DNA of 64,000 nt from Streptomyces sp. CC208A. Its GTDB lineage: Bacteria; Actinomycetota; Actinomycetes; Streptomycetales; Streptomycetaceae. Under the pieces are notes generated by a model. The model did not search any database. It saw nothing but the letters and a program-made list of their open reading frames with translations, and was not told where the DNA came from. The DNA is taken from the NCBI RefSeq assembly GCF_030010625.1, contig NZ_JASCXN010000017.1, positions 62,001 through 126,000 on the forward strand. The letters run 5' to 3'. The position numbers and the translations under genes are program-made. Below, in pieces: positions 19,240 to 26,982 of this stretch (positions are counted from its first letter, which is position 1; every line of letters starts with the position of its first letter).

Positions 19240-19830
19240 ATGACGGACCGTTGTCTGTACGTGTCGTCGGCCGGGGTACGGCGGCGCGGCTGGAGCGACA
19301 CGATGGTGCAGGAGCTGCTCGGGCTGCCGGACGTGCAGGGGCGCGATCCGCGCCGGTGCGTCCCGGTGCGGCTGTACCTGCTCGCGCGGGTGGAGGCGGT
19401 GGAGCGGGCGCCGGAGTTCGCGGCGGCGTCCGCGGCCCTCGCGGGGGCGCGGCGGAGCGCCGCCGCCGGGGTGCTCGCCGAGCGGCGGCGGGCGGCCGTG
19501 CTCGCCGCGGTCCGGGCCGAGCCGATCGAGGTGCCCCGGCTGCCGGCGGCCGAGCTGGAGCGACGGGCGGCGCGCCACCGGCACCTGCTGACCCCCCGCG
19601 GACCGGACGGGGACGGTCTCGCGGCGGACGGTTCGCTCGTACGGTGGCAGGTCGGGTATCTGCGGCAGGCCCTGGCCCGGTACGAGACGCTGCTCGACGG
19701 GCTCTACGGCGACCTCGGGCGCCGCGAGGCCGAGCGGCTGCTGGGGCGCAGGCTGTACGCGGCGATCGCCGCCGCCTATCCGGCCCTGGCCCGGGAGTGC
19801 GCCCGGCGCATCGCGCTGGAGTGGCGGTGA
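19240..19830 (+). CDS. Orphan protein, 196 aa
   Basis: A 196-residue Arg/Ala-rich helical protein with no family that I recognise. It begins MTDRCLYVSSAGVRRRGWSD after a GGGGGG ribosome site. The C-terminal half (VRWQVGYLRQALARYETLLD, LGRREAERLLGRRLYAAIAA) is amphipathic helix. A short motif GRDPRRCVPVRLYLLARVEA may be a DNA- or protein-contact helix. It is divergent from the Fn3 lipoprotein. Codon usage is like its neighbours. Confidence 0.75.
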   Translation: MTDRCLYVSSAGVRRRGWSDTMVQELLGLPDVQGRDPRRCVPVRLYLLARVEAVERAPEFAAASAALAGARRSAAAGVLAERRRAAVLAAVRAEPIEVPRLPAAELERRAARHRHLLTPRGPDGDGLAADGSLVRWQVGYLRQALARYETLLDGLYGDLGRREAERLLGRRLYAAIAAAYPALARECARRIALEWR

Positions 19831-19850
19831 GGGCGCCGGACAGCACGCGG

Positions 19851-19883
19851 CCCCGGGCCCCGCGGAACGCGCGGGGCCCGGGG
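19851..19883. terminator. Bidirectional terminator, 14-bp perfect stem
   Basis: CCCCGGGCCCCGCG at 19851-19864 pairs perfectly with 19870-19883 around a 5-nt loop. It lies between the orphan gene and the convergent permease. Confidence 0.75.
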
Positions 19884-19905
19884 CGGGCGGGACGGACGCC
19901 GGGGG

Positions 19906-19980
19906 TCCTGGTGCTGCGGGCCCTGAGGCTGTGGGCCGTGGTGCTGCGCATCCTGGTGCTGCGGGTCCTAGTGGGCGGGA
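19906..19980. repeat. Five 15-nt tandem units at permease 3' end
   Basis: Consecutive 15-nt units start at 19906, 19921, 19936, 19951 and 19966. The first and fourth are identical (TCCTGGTGCTGCGGG) and the others diverge. The last unit contains the permease stop codon (19968-19970). In the permease frame the array beyond the stop would encode a Pro-Gln-His-Gln-Asp-like pentapeptide repeat. Confidence 0.6.
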
Positions 19981-21413
19981 GCCGCCTGGGTGCGGGACTC
20001 GGAGATCTCCTCGCCCGGCTCCATCGGGGCGGTCACCTCGTCGTCGTCCCGGCGCCCGCCGAAGTGGTTGAAGACCACGTTGAGCAGGACGGCCGCGACA
20101 CAGCCGGTGGAGATGCCGGAGTCCAGGATGATCTGCGCGGTCTCCGGGAAGGCGTGGTAGAAGCCCGGACTTGTGATCGGGATGATGCCGACCGCCAGCG
20201 AGACCGCCACGATGAGCACGTTGTTGTCCTTCTCCAGGCCGGCCTTCACCAGGGTCTGGATGCCGCTGGCGGCGACCGAGCCGAAGAGGACGACGCCCGC
20301 GCCGCCGAGGACCGGGCGTGGCACGACCGAGATCAGCGAGGCCGCGACCGGCGAGAGGCCCATCAGGACGAGGAGGCCGCCGCCGCAGGCGACCACGAAG
20401 CGGCTGCGGATCCGGGTCATGGCGACCAGGCCGACGTTCTGGGCGAAGGCGCTGCACATGAAGCCGTTGAAGAGCGGGCTGAGCGCCGAGCCGAGCGTGT
20501 CGGCACGCAGGCCGGCCGCGATGGTCTTCTCGTCGGCGGGCCGTTCGACGATCTCGCCGAGCGCCAGCATGTCGGCGGTGGACTCGGTCATCGAGACCAG
20601 CATGACCACGCACATCGAGATGATCGCGGCGAGCGCGAACTGCGGGGCGCCGAAGTGGAAGGGGGTCGGGAAGCCGACGAGGTCCGCCTCGGTCACCGGG
20701 GTGAAGTCGGTGACGCCGAAGGGTATGGCGATCAGCGTGCCGACGACCAGGCCGACGAGGACGGCGATCTGCTTCAGGAAGCCGCGGGTGAAGCGGCGCA
20801 GCAGCAGGACGATGCCGAGGGTGACGGCGGCCAGACCGAGGAATCTGCCCGAACCGTACTCCTCCGCCGCCGGGTTGGGCCCCTGGGCCCAGCCGAAGGC
20901 GACCGGCAGCAGGGAGACGCCGATCAGGGTGATGACGGTGCCGGTGACGACCGGCGGGAAGAACCGCACAAGGCGGGAGAACCAGGGGGCGGCGAGGAAG
21001 CCGAGGAGCCCGGCGACGATGATCGCGCCGAAGATGACGGGCAGCGCGTCGGACTTGTCCTTCGTCGTGTCGACGATGGCGAGCATGGGGGCCACGCCGG
21101 CGAAGGTGACGCCGTTGACGAAGGGCAGTTTGGCGCCGATCTTCCAGACGCCGAGGGTCTGGAGGAAGGTCGCGAGGCCGGCGGTGAAGAGGCTGGCGCC
21201 GGTGAGGAAGGTGAGTTCGGTGCCGGAGAGGCCGACGGCCGCTCCGACGATCAGCGGCGGGGCCACCACGCCCGCGTACATGGCGGCCACGTGCTGGAGG
21301 CCGCTGGTGAACATCTTCAGTGGGGGCAGGGTCTCGTCGACCGGATGCTTGGTCCGGTCGTCCGGGGCGGGGCCTGCGTCGGGTGCGTTGCGAACCTGGG
21401 GCTTGGCGGCCAC
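19968..21413 (-). CDS. NCS2 purine permease (urate/xanthine type)
   Basis: Nucleobase:cation symporter-2 of 481 residues with about 12-14 helices. The family signature appears as FAQNVGLVAMTRI, with the diagnostic N-x-G-x-x-x-x-T-R spacing. TFAGVAPMLAI and ESTADMLALGEI correspond to substrate-site helices. The context of uricase and guanine-deaminase genes favours urate or xanthine as substrate. It is a separate transcript from the upstream deaminase, because two hairpins lie between them. The C terminus ends in a tandem-repeat region. Confidence 0.93.
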   Translation of the reverse strand: MAAKPQVRNAPDAGPAPDDRTKHPVDETLPPLKMFTSGLQHVAAMYAGVVAPPLIVGAAVGLSGTELTFLTGASLFTAGLATFLQTLGVWKIGAKLPFVNGVTFAGVAPMLAIVDTTKDKSDALPVIFGAIIVAGLLGFLAAPWFSRLVRFFPPVVTGTVITLIGVSLLPVAFGWAQGPNPAAEEYGSGRFLGLAAVTLGIVLLLRRFTRGFLKQIAVLVGLVVGTLIAIPFGVTDFTPVTEADLVGFPTPFHFGAPQFALAAIISMCVVMLVSMTESTADMLALGEIVERPADEKTIAAGLRADTLGSALSPLFNGFMCSAFAQNVGLVAMTRIRSRFVVACGGGLLVLMGLSPVAASLISVVPRPVLGGAGVVLFGSVAASGIQTLVKAGLEKDNNVLIVAVSLAVGIIPITSPGFYHAFPETAQIILDSGISTGCVAAVLLNVVFNHFGGRRDDDEVTAPMEPGEEISESRTQAAPAH

Positions 21414-21608
21414 GGGGTTCCTCCGGTCGGTTACACGTCGGCGGCGACGCGGGTGTCAGGGAGGTGGTGCGCGGTGCTGTGCGGGAGGTGCGGCTCTTCG
21501 CGGGGTGGCGCGGTGCGCCGGGGGCGGGAGGTGCGGCGCGGGGACGGGCGGCCCGGTGGGGGTACGGACGCGGCACCCCGTCCCGGGGTGGGTGACGGCG
21601 TCACCGTC

Positions 21609-21649
21609 CCGGGGCGCGGCACACGGGTCTGCCGTGTGCCGCACCCCGG
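21609..21649 (-). terminator. Hairpin between deaminase and permease
   Basis: The arms 21609-21625 and 21633-21649 pair with one mismatch (17-bp stem, 7-nt loop). The rest of the 315-bp gap 21414-21728 holds this hairpin, the hairpin at 21686 and a short palindrome GGTGACGGCGTCACC near 21591-21605. No clear promoter consensus for the permease was found. Confidence 0.6.
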
Positions 21650-21685
21650 TCTGGCTGCCGCGGGCCCCGCTCGGGTCCGCGGCGA

Positions 21686-21713
21686 CCGGTCGGGGGCCGT
21701 CCCCCCCGACCGG
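21686..21713 (-). terminator. Terminator of 8-oxoguanine deaminase gene
   Basis: CCGGTCGGGGG at 21686-21696 pairs perfectly with 21703-21713 around a 6-nt loop, 15 bp beyond the deaminase stop codon. Confidence 0.65.
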
Positions 21714-21728
21714 ATTCCGGGGGGAGGG

Positions 21729-23117
21729 TCAGCCCTGGGCCGCGATGCGGGCCAGGCGCTGCGCCTCCGTGCGCGCGTCGCGCGCGATGGTGTCCTCGTC
21801 GACGGTGAGCAGACGGTTGTTCTCGACGATCTGCTCGCCGTTGACGAAGGAGGCGGTGACCGGGGCCGCCGCGCCGAAGACGATGGCGGTGACCGGGTCG
21901 GCGATCGAGGAGTGGCCGAGGCCGTCGATCTTCCAGAGGACGAAGTCGGCGAGCTTGCCCGCCTCCAGGGAGCCGATGCTGTCGGCGCGGCCGAGGACCT
22001 GCGCGCCGCCGTAGGTGCCCAGGCGCAGGGCCTGGCGGGCGTTGAGCGCGGCCTCGCGGTGGGCGCCGAGGCGGTTGATAAGGAGGGCGTTGCGGAGCTC
22101 GGTGTGGAGCTCGCCGGACTCGTTGGAGGCGGTGCCGTCGACGCCGAGGCCGACCGGGACGCCCGCCTTCAGCATGTCGGGGACGCGGGCGATGCCGGCG
22201 GCGAGGCGCGCGTTCGACGACGGGCAGTGGGCGACACCGGTCTTCGTGCGGGCGAAGGCGGCGATGTCGGAGTCGTTCATGTGGACGCAGTGCGCCATCC
22301 ACACGTCCTCGCCGAGGAAGCCGGTCGACTCGAAGTAGTCGGTCGGGCCCATGCCGAACAGCTCGTGGCAGAACTTCTCCTCCTCCACGGTCTCGGAGCC
22401 GTGGGTGTGCATGCGCACGCCGAGCCGGCGGCCGAGGGCGGCGCCCTCGCGGAGGAGCTCGGTGGAGATGGAGAAGGGCGAGCAGGGGGCGACGGCGACC
22501 TGCGTCATCGAGTCGAAGGAGGCGTCGTGGTACTTCTTCACCGTCTCCTCGGTCGCGGCGAGCGCGCCCTCGGTGGTCTCGACGGCGAAGTCCGGCGGCA
22601 GGCCGCCGTCCTTCTCGCTGCGGTCCATGGAGCCGCGGGCCAGGGTGAAGCGCACGCCCATCTCGGAGGCGGCGCCGATGATCGCGCCGGACAGGTCGCC
22701 GGAGCCCTGGGGGAAGACGTAGTGGTGGTCCATGGCGGTGGTGACGCCGCCGCGGGCCATCATGGCGAGCGAACCCTGGGCGGCGACGCGCACCATCTGC
22801 TCGTCGATCCGCGCCCACGTCGGGTAGAGCGCGACCAGCCAGTTGAAGAGGTTGTGGTCGGTGGCGAGGCCCCGGGTGATCCACTGGTAGAAGTGGTGAT
22901 GGGTGTTGATCAGACCCGGCGTGATCAGGTGGCCGGTGGCGTCGATCCGCCGTACCACGTTCTCCAGGTTCTCGGGGGCCTTGCCGGCGCCGAGGGACTC
23001 GATCCTGTTGCCGGCGACGACGAGGTGGCCGGAGGCGTACTCGGTGTCGTTCGCGTCGACGGTGGCGATCGCCGCGTTCTCGATGACGATGCGCCGGTCT
23101 GCCGAAGGTGCTGCCAT
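21729..23117 (-). CDS. 8-oxoguanine deaminase
   Basis: Amidohydrolase-superfamily deaminase of 462 residues of the ATZ/TRZ group. The metal motif is PGLINTHHHFYQW. Family blocks are RGGVTTAMDHHYVFPQG, APCSPFSIS, RMHTHGSETVEEE, AHCVHMNDSD and GLGVDGTASNES. Members with the HHHFYQ and PCSPFS signatures deaminate 8-oxoguanine to urate, which feeds directly into the adjacent uricase. The start at 23117 (MAAPSADRRIV) has GAAGGA upstream; the in-frame ATG 13 codons earlier does not. Confidence 0.92.
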   Translation of the reverse strand: MAAPSADRRIVIENAAIATVDANDTEYASGHLVVAGNRIESLGAGKAPENLENVVRRIDATGHLITPGLINTHHHFYQWITRGLATDHNLFNWLVALYPTWARIDEQMVRVAAQGSLAMMARGGVTTAMDHHYVFPQGSGDLSGAIIGAASEMGVRFTLARGSMDRSEKDGGLPPDFAVETTEGALAATEETVKKYHDASFDSMTQVAVAPCSPFSISTELLREGAALGRRLGVRMHTHGSETVEEEKFCHELFGMGPTDYFESTGFLGEDVWMAHCVHMNDSDIAAFARTKTGVAHCPSSNARLAAGIARVPDMLKAGVPVGLGVDGTASNESGELHTELRNALLINRLGAHREAALNARQALRLGTYGGAQVLGRADSIGSLEAGKLADFVLWKIDGLGHSSIADPVTAIVFGAAAPVTASFVNGEQIVENNRLLTVDEDTIARDARTEAQRLARIAAQG

Positions 23118-23274
23118 GGCGGTGCTTCCTTCATTCCTCATGGGTGGGGTGGGCACGGCAGGACCCTAGGAGGATTTGAGTGCCGGGGCCGTGTGACGGC
23201 TCCGGGTGCCGAGATGATGAAAGAACAGGTTCGGCGGGACGGCGGCGGGTGCGCCGGCGTCGGCCCGCCGGTTC

Positions 23275-23305
23275 CGGTCCCCGCCCGCGGCGGGCGGGGA
23301 CCGGG
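23275..23305 (-). terminator. Uricase terminator hairpin
   Basis: CCGGTCCCCGCCCGC at 23275-23289 and its complement at 23291-23305 form a long GC stem just beyond the uricase stop. It ends the uraD-uraH-uricase transcript before the deaminase gene. Confidence 0.65.
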
Positions 23306-23309
23306 TCGC

Positions 23310-24257
23310 TCAGAGATTGGTCATGTCGACCGGGATCAGCGCGGTGGCGCCGTCCCGCAGGACCGTGGCCTCGATGAGGCCGTACATGCGGTCGGCGGCG
23401 TAGTAGACCTCGTTGTCGTTCTTCAGCCCGAAGGGCTCGAGGTCGACCAGGAAGTGGTGCTTGTTGGGGAGCGAGAAGCGCACCTCGTCGATCTCCGCGC
23501 GGTGGTTGATGATCCGCGTGGCCATCTGGTACAGCGTCTGCTGGAGGGAGTACGAGTAGGTCTCCGCGAAGGCCTCGAGCATGTGGCGCTTGGTCTGCTC
23601 GTAGGACCGCTCCCAGTTGGGCATGCGCTGCTCGTCGTCGGTCCAGTTGAACCGCCAGCGGCCGGAGACCTGGGTGGCCAGGATGCGGTCGTACGCCTCC
23701 TGGAGGGTGGTGTACTTGTCCTTGATGTAGCCCCAGAACTCCGAGTTGGTGGAGTTCATGACGACGAGGTCCTTGAGGCCGGAGATGACCTCCCACTTCT
23801 CGCCGTCGTAGGTGATCTGGGTGACGCGGGTCTCCTGGCCCTTGCGGACGAAGGAGTGGTTGACCTCGTCGGCGCCGATGAACTTGGAGTTGGCGTCGGA
23901 GGAGGCGATGCGCTCCCAGGCGTACTCCTCGATCCGGATCCGGGCCCGCTTGATCGGCTCCTGGCTCGTCACGAAGTGGCGGGCGAGGTGGATGCCGAAC
24001 TGCTCGGCGGACTCGATGCCGTACTCCTTGGCGAACGCGAAGACGGTGTTCTTCGTCGTGTCGGTGGGGAGGCAGTGGGCGTTGGAGCCGGTGAGGTGGA
24101 CGTCGTCGAGGTCGCCGGAGAGGGCGACGGAGACGTTCAGGTCCTTGATGTGGTGGGTGGCGCCGTCCCGCGTGATCTTGACGACGCGGTTCTCTGCTTT
24201 GCCGTACTGGTTCTGGCCGAGGATCACAGGGTGGGCAGGGCGGGAAAGGGGTGTCAT
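23310..24257 (-). CDS. Urate oxidase (uricase)
   Basis: Cofactor-free urate oxidase of 315 residues, converting urate, O2 and water to 5-hydroxyisourate and H2O2. Blocks are ILGQNQYGKAENRVVKITRD (N-terminal Lys region), TTKNTVFAFAKEYGI with the catalytic Thr-Lys neighbourhood, VVMNSTNSEFWGYIKDKYTT, and the C-terminal FSLPNKHHFLVDLEPFG. The ATG at 24257 begins MTPLSRPAHPVILG; upstream frame has no family similarity. Third gene of the uraD-uraH-uricase operon, 5 bp after uraH. Confidence 0.96.
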   Translation of the reverse strand: MTPLSRPAHPVILGQNQYGKAENRVVKITRDGATHHIKDLNVSVALSGDLDDVHLTGSNAHCLPTDTTKNTVFAFAKEYGIESAEQFGIHLARHFVTSQEPIKRARIRIEEYAWERIASSDANSKFIGADEVNHSFVRKGQETRVTQITYDGEKWEVISGLKDLVVMNSTNSEFWGYIKDKYTTLQEAYDRILATQVSGRWRFNWTDDEQRMPNWERSYEQTKRHMLEAFAETYSYSLQQTLYQMATRIINHRAEIDEVRFSLPNKHHFLVDLEPFGLKNDNEVYYAADRMYGLIEATVLRDGATALIPVDMTNL

Positions 24258-24262
24258 GTCTG

Positions 24263-24670
24263 CTAGCTCCCTCGGTAAACGGAGTAGCCGAACGGGTTGA
24301 GCAGCAGCGGTACGTGGTAGTGCTCGCCCGGCTTGACGGCGAACGTGATCGCCACCTCCGGGAAGAAAGCACCGGCCGGACCGCTGTCCCGATTCGCGGG
24401 GGCGTCCTGCTGCGCCTCGGCTTGCTGGTTCTGCTTGCTCAGGAAGTACGCCTCGGTCTCGAAGTCGAGACGTACGTGGGTGGTGCCGACCGGCAGGGCC
24501 GGCAGGTCCTTGCACCGTCCGTCGGCGTCGGTGGCCGAGCCGCCGAGCGCGACCCAGGCGGCGTCGGAGCCGGCGCGGGCGGCGAGGCCGATCGCCACGC
24601 CCTCCGCGGGGCGCCCGATGCTGGTGTCCAGGATGTGGGTGGACACCGAGGCCGTGGTGTCGGTGCTCAT
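24263..24670 (-). CDS. uraH: 5-hydroxyisourate hydrolase
   Basis: Transthyretin-like HIU hydrolase of 135 residues. The N-terminal motif VSTHILDTSIGRPAEGV holds an active-site His, the central LDFETEAYF follows, and the C terminus is the diagnostic YRGS. About 20 residues (KQNQQAEAQQDAPANRD and flanks) form a Gln-rich insertion before FFPEVAITF relative to compact family members of 110-115 residues. It overlaps uraD by ATGA at 24667-24670. It converts 5-hydroxyisourate made by the next gene product to OHCU. Confidence 0.95.
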   Translation of the reverse strand: MSTDTTASVSTHILDTSIGRPAEGVAIGLAARAGSDAAWVALGGSATDADGRCKDLPALPVGTTHVRLDFETEAYFLSKQNQQAEAQQDAPANRDSGPAGAFFPEVAITFAVKPGEHYHVPLLLNPFGYSVYRGS

Positions 24671-25182
24671 GCGGCGCTCTCTTCCTCTACGAGACGGGTG
24701 AGCCGGATGCGGTTGATCTTGCCCAGTTCGGTGCGGACGATCTCGCGCTCCTGCTCGGGCGAGTTGCCGATCCGTTCCTTGACCGCGTCACGCATCTGCT
24801 CGCCGGTCCTGCCGGTGGCGCAGATGAGGAAGACGTGGCCGAACCTCTCCTGGTAGGCCAGGTTCAGTTCGAGCATCTCGGCCTTGAGTTCCGCGGAGGA
24901 GCCGGCCATCCCGCTCTGCTCGCGGGTGGAGGTGGCATCCCCTTCCTTCGGACGACCGATCGGCGGGTGGCCCTCCATCGCCTCGGCCAGGTCCTCGGCG
25001 GTGAGCTCGGCCATGGCGGCGTCGCTGGCGAGGAAGAGGGCTTCGGCGGTGGCGTACGGGCGCTGGGCGAGGATCCTGCTCCCCCATGCCGAGCTGGAGC
25101 ACACCTCGTGGAGCGTGGCGAGCGCCTCGCTGTCCGCGGAGGTGTTGAACCGGATGAGGCCCGGTGTCGTACCTGAAGTCAC
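24667..25182 (-). CDS. uraD: OHCU decarboxylase
   Basis: 2-oxo-4-hydroxy-4-carboxy-5-ureidoimidazoline decarboxylase of 171 residues, giving S-allantoin. The catalytic HPPIG motif (MEGHPPIGRP, near residue 72) and the signature LNLAYQERFGHVFLICATGRT are present. First gene of the operon. Its promoter lies in 25231-25260 with the type-2 operator at 25256-25272. Confidence 0.95.
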   Translation of the reverse strand: MTSGTTPGLIRFNTSADSEALATLHEVCSSSAWGSRILAQRPYATAEALFLASDAAMAELTAEDLAEAMEGHPPIGRPKEGDATSTREQSGMAGSSAELKAEMLELNLAYQERFGHVFLICATGRTGEQMRDAVKERIGNSPEQEREIVRTELGKINRIRLTRLVEEESAA

Positions 25183-25230
25183 GGGAAGCCTCCGTGGCTG
25201 TTTTTCGCTGTGCGTCGGACGGGCTGCGGA

Positions 25231-25260
25231 TAGCTAACGCTCTCGACAACACCACGTCAA
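25231..25260 (-). promoter_or_regulatory. uraD operon promoter
   Basis: On the minus strand, TTGACG (complement at 25255-25260) is followed 17-18 bp later by TTAGCT/TAGCTA (complement at 25231-25237). The -35 box is built into the right arm of the type-2 operator, as at katA. Confidence 0.6.
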
Positions 25261-25272
25261 CACTTTGTTGAA
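25256..25272. promoter_or_regulatory. Type-2 operator (uraD)
   Basis: On the minus strand the site reads TTCAACAAAGTGTTGAC, which differs from the katA operator (TTCAACAAACTGTTGAC) at one spacer base. It overlaps the -35 box. Confidence 0.75.
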
Positions 25273-25289
25273 AAGTCGGGGACACAAAG

Positions 25290-25317
25290 GCCGTCGTCCC
25301 GGCATGTGGACGACGGC
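25290..25317 (-). terminator. Terminator of the HTH regulator operon
   Basis: GCCGTCGTCC at 25290-25299 pairs with 25308-25317 around an 8-nt loop. On the minus strand it is followed by CTTTGT. It sits 20 bp after the stop at 25338 and isolates the upstream pair from the uraD promoter. Confidence 0.75.
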
Positions 25318-25337
25318 TTGTGGCCACTCTTGATCAA

Positions 25338-25706
25338 CTAGGCGTTCTTGGAGCCGTTTTCCCTGTTCAGGTAGTTGTACACAGTGAAGCGGCTGACACC
25401 CAGTGCACTCGCCACCGTCTCCACCCCGTGGCGCACCGAGAAGGCGCCGCGGGTCTCAAGCAGTCGGACTATCTCCTGTTTGGCCTTGCGGTCGAGCTCC
25501 GACAGCGGCACTCCGTGCCGCCGTTCCATGGCCGCGAGGATGCGGTCCAGGGAGTCCGAGAGCTGCGGCAGCCGTACGGCGAGGACGTCCTCGCCCTCCC
25601 AGGAGAGCACGACGTCGTCGGCCGCGGCCTGCGCCGGCTCCAGCACTTCCGCGCCCATCGCGTCGACCAGCGGCTTCACCGCCGCCGCCAAGGGATGCTC
25701 GGTCAT
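25338..25706 (-). CDS. Small HTH_22 (YheO-like) transcription regulator
   Basis: A 122-residue protein whose C terminus matches the helix-turn-helix of YheO-type regulators: KQEIVRLLETRGAFSVR then VETVASALGVSRFTVYNYL (about 76-113). YheO proteins usually carry an N-terminal PAS domain; here the first 60 residues are too short for one. It overlaps the thiamine-binding-type gene by ATGA and lies directly upstream of the uraD operon. I infer that it is the best local candidate to bind the TTCAAC-N5-GTTGAA palindromes. Confidence 0.85.
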   Translation of the reverse strand: MTEHPLAAAVKPLVDAMGAEVLEPAQAAADDVVLSWEGEDVLAVRLPQLSDSLDRILAAMERRHGVPLSELDRKAKQEIVRLLETRGAFSVRHGVETVASALGVSRFTVYNYLNRENGSKNA

Positions 25707-25966
25707 TTCGCGTCCTCCCCGCCCTCGCCGATCACATTGACCTGGAGCGAGACCCGGGTGGCGCCGGCACCGAGCGCCTTGCGCAGCAGCTCGTCGACGG
25801 CGGTGAGGACGGCGTCGGCACCGCCTTCCGCGGTGTTGCCGAAGGGGCCGACGTCGACGGCGTCCAGGTCGGCCGACTGGATGACCTCACGAGCCACCAC
25901 CGCATGGGCCGGCGCCTCGTCGAGGTCGAACGGCTCGGTCGTGAACTCCACTCTCAAACGCACCAT
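25703..25966 (-). CDS. Thiamine-binding-type protein (MTH1187/YkoF-like, DUF77)
   Basis: An 87-residue ferredoxin-like fold protein: MVRLRVEFTTEPFDLDEAP, DAVDVGPFGNTAEG, LLRKALGAGATRVSLQVNVI. The GPFGNTAEG stretch corresponds to the loop that holds the ligand in thiamine-binding DUF77 proteins. No thiamine genes are nearby; it is coupled to the HTH regulator and may be its small-molecule sensor partner. That role is inference from gene order only. Confidence 0.8.
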   Translation of the reverse strand: MVRLRVEFTTEPFDLDEAPAHAVVAREVIQSADLDAVDVGPFGNTAEGGADAVLTAVDELLRKALGAGATRVSLQVNVIGEGGEDAK

Positions 25967-26023
25967 GCCCCCACGCTACGGGCCGTGCGGCGCCCACGGG
26001 AGCCCCGGACCTGCGGGGACCTC

Positions 26024-26053
26024 TTGACAAGTGGGGCGCCCGCCCTGCAACCT
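26024..26053 (+). promoter_or_regulatory. hyi-glxR promoter
   Basis: The consensus -35 TTGACA at 26024-26029 is followed, after 18 bp, by a weak -10 CAACCT at 26048-26053. The first type-1 operator begins at the end of the -10. Confidence 0.55.
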
Positions 26054-26088
26054 TCCACCAGACAGAAAACGACTTCCGCAATACGGAA
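26053..26088. promoter_or_regulatory. Type-1 operator pair (hyi), 21 bp apart
   Basis: Site one at 26053-26067 is TTCCACCAGACAGAA and site two at 26074-26088 is TTCCGCAATACGGAA (perfect 6-bp arms). The centres 26060 and 26081 are 21 bp apart. The ribosome-binding GGAAGGAG runs out of the second site. Confidence 0.75.
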
Positions 26089-26104
26089 GGAGCGCCTACC
26101 CCTC

Positions 26105-26938
26105 ATGGGATACACCGACCAGCGCTTCGATGTGAACCTGTCGATCCTCTTCACGGAACTCCCGCTCCTGGAGCGCCCCGCGGCCGCCGCCGCGGCCGGC
26201 TTCACCGCGGTCGAGCTGTGGTGGCCCTGGATCGACACCGCCACCCCCGAGCAGAGCGAGCTCGACGCCCTCAGGAAAGCCCTTGAGGACGCCGGCACCC
26301 AGCTGGTGGGCCTGAACTTCTACGCCGGGCAGCTCCCCGGCCCGGACCGCGGCGCGGTCTCGGTCCCGGGCGAGGAGTCCGACCGCTTCAAGGCCAACAT
26401 CGACATCGCCGCGGACTTCGCCGCCTCGGTCGGTTGCAAGGCGCTCAACGCGCTCTACGGCAACCGCGTCGAGGGCGTCGACCCCGAGGTCCAGGACGCC
26501 CTCGCCCTGGAGAACCTGGTGGCGGCGGCCCGCGCCGCCGACCGCGTCGGCGCGATCCTGCTGATCGAGACCCTCAACAAGCCGGAGTCGCCGCTCTACC
26601 CGCTGGTGAGCGCCCCCGCCGCGATCGAGGTCGTCGACAAGGTGAACGAGGCCACCGGGCTCGGCAACGCCAAGTTCCTCCTCGACATCTACCACCTGGC
26701 CATGAACGGCGAGGACGTCAGCGCCGTCATCGCGCGGTACGCGGACAAGACCGGCCACGTCCAGATCGCGGACATGCCGGGCCGCGGCGCCCCGGGCACC
26801 GGCGAACTGCCGCTGGAGCAGCTCCTCGACGAACTGAGGAAGGCCGGTTACGACGGCTTCGTGGGCCTGGAGTACAAGGCCGCCGACGCCGCCGCGTCCT
26901 TCGAGTGGCTCCCCGCCGAGGCCCGCCCGGCCCGCTGA
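26105..26938 (+). CDS. hyi: Hydroxypyruvate isomerase
   Basis: TIM-barrel isomerase of 277 residues interconverting hydroxypyruvate and tartronate semialdehyde. Family blocks: FDVNLSILFTELPLLERPAA, GFTAVELWWPW, NFYAGQLPGPDRG, ILLIETLNKPESPLYPLV (metal Glu), FLLDIYHLAMNGED (metal Asp/His), HVQIADMPGRGAPGTGE and GFVGLEYKA (metal Glu). It is followed 44 bp later by the reductase gene, with which it is co-transcribed under the paired type-1 operators. Confidence 0.94.
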   Translation: MGYTDQRFDVNLSILFTELPLLERPAAAAAAGFTAVELWWPWIDTATPEQSELDALRKALEDAGTQLVGLNFYAGQLPGPDRGAVSVPGEESDRFKANIDIAADFAASVGCKALNALYGNRVEGVDPEVQDALALENLVAAARAADRVGAILLIETLNKPESPLYPLVSAPAAIEVVDKVNEATGLGNAKFLLDIYHLAMNGEDVSAVIARYADKTGHVQIADMPGRGAPGTGELPLEQLLDELRKAGYDGFVGLEYKAADAAASFEWLPAEARPAR

Positions 26939-26982
26939 CGCAGGCCCCCTCCCCGTACGACCTTGTTTTGAGAGGCACCCTC

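Noticed and set aside
19906..19980. CRISPR-like array
   Set aside because: The units are contiguous 15-mers without spacers, and no cas genes are present.
18903..24266. A very long open frame (over 1700 codons) on the + strand opposite the permease, deaminase and uricase genes
   Set aside because: Its translation is low-complexity Arg/Gly/Asp-rich and mirrors the GC bias of the real genes on the other strand, all of which carry clear family motifs.
25256..25272. The uraD palindrome as a further IclR/AllR site
   Set aside because: Its arms (TCAAC/GTTGA) and 17-bp length differ from the 15-bp TTCC/GGAA class, it has no 21-bp-spaced partner, and it overlaps the -35 box instead of lying in the spacer or near the start.
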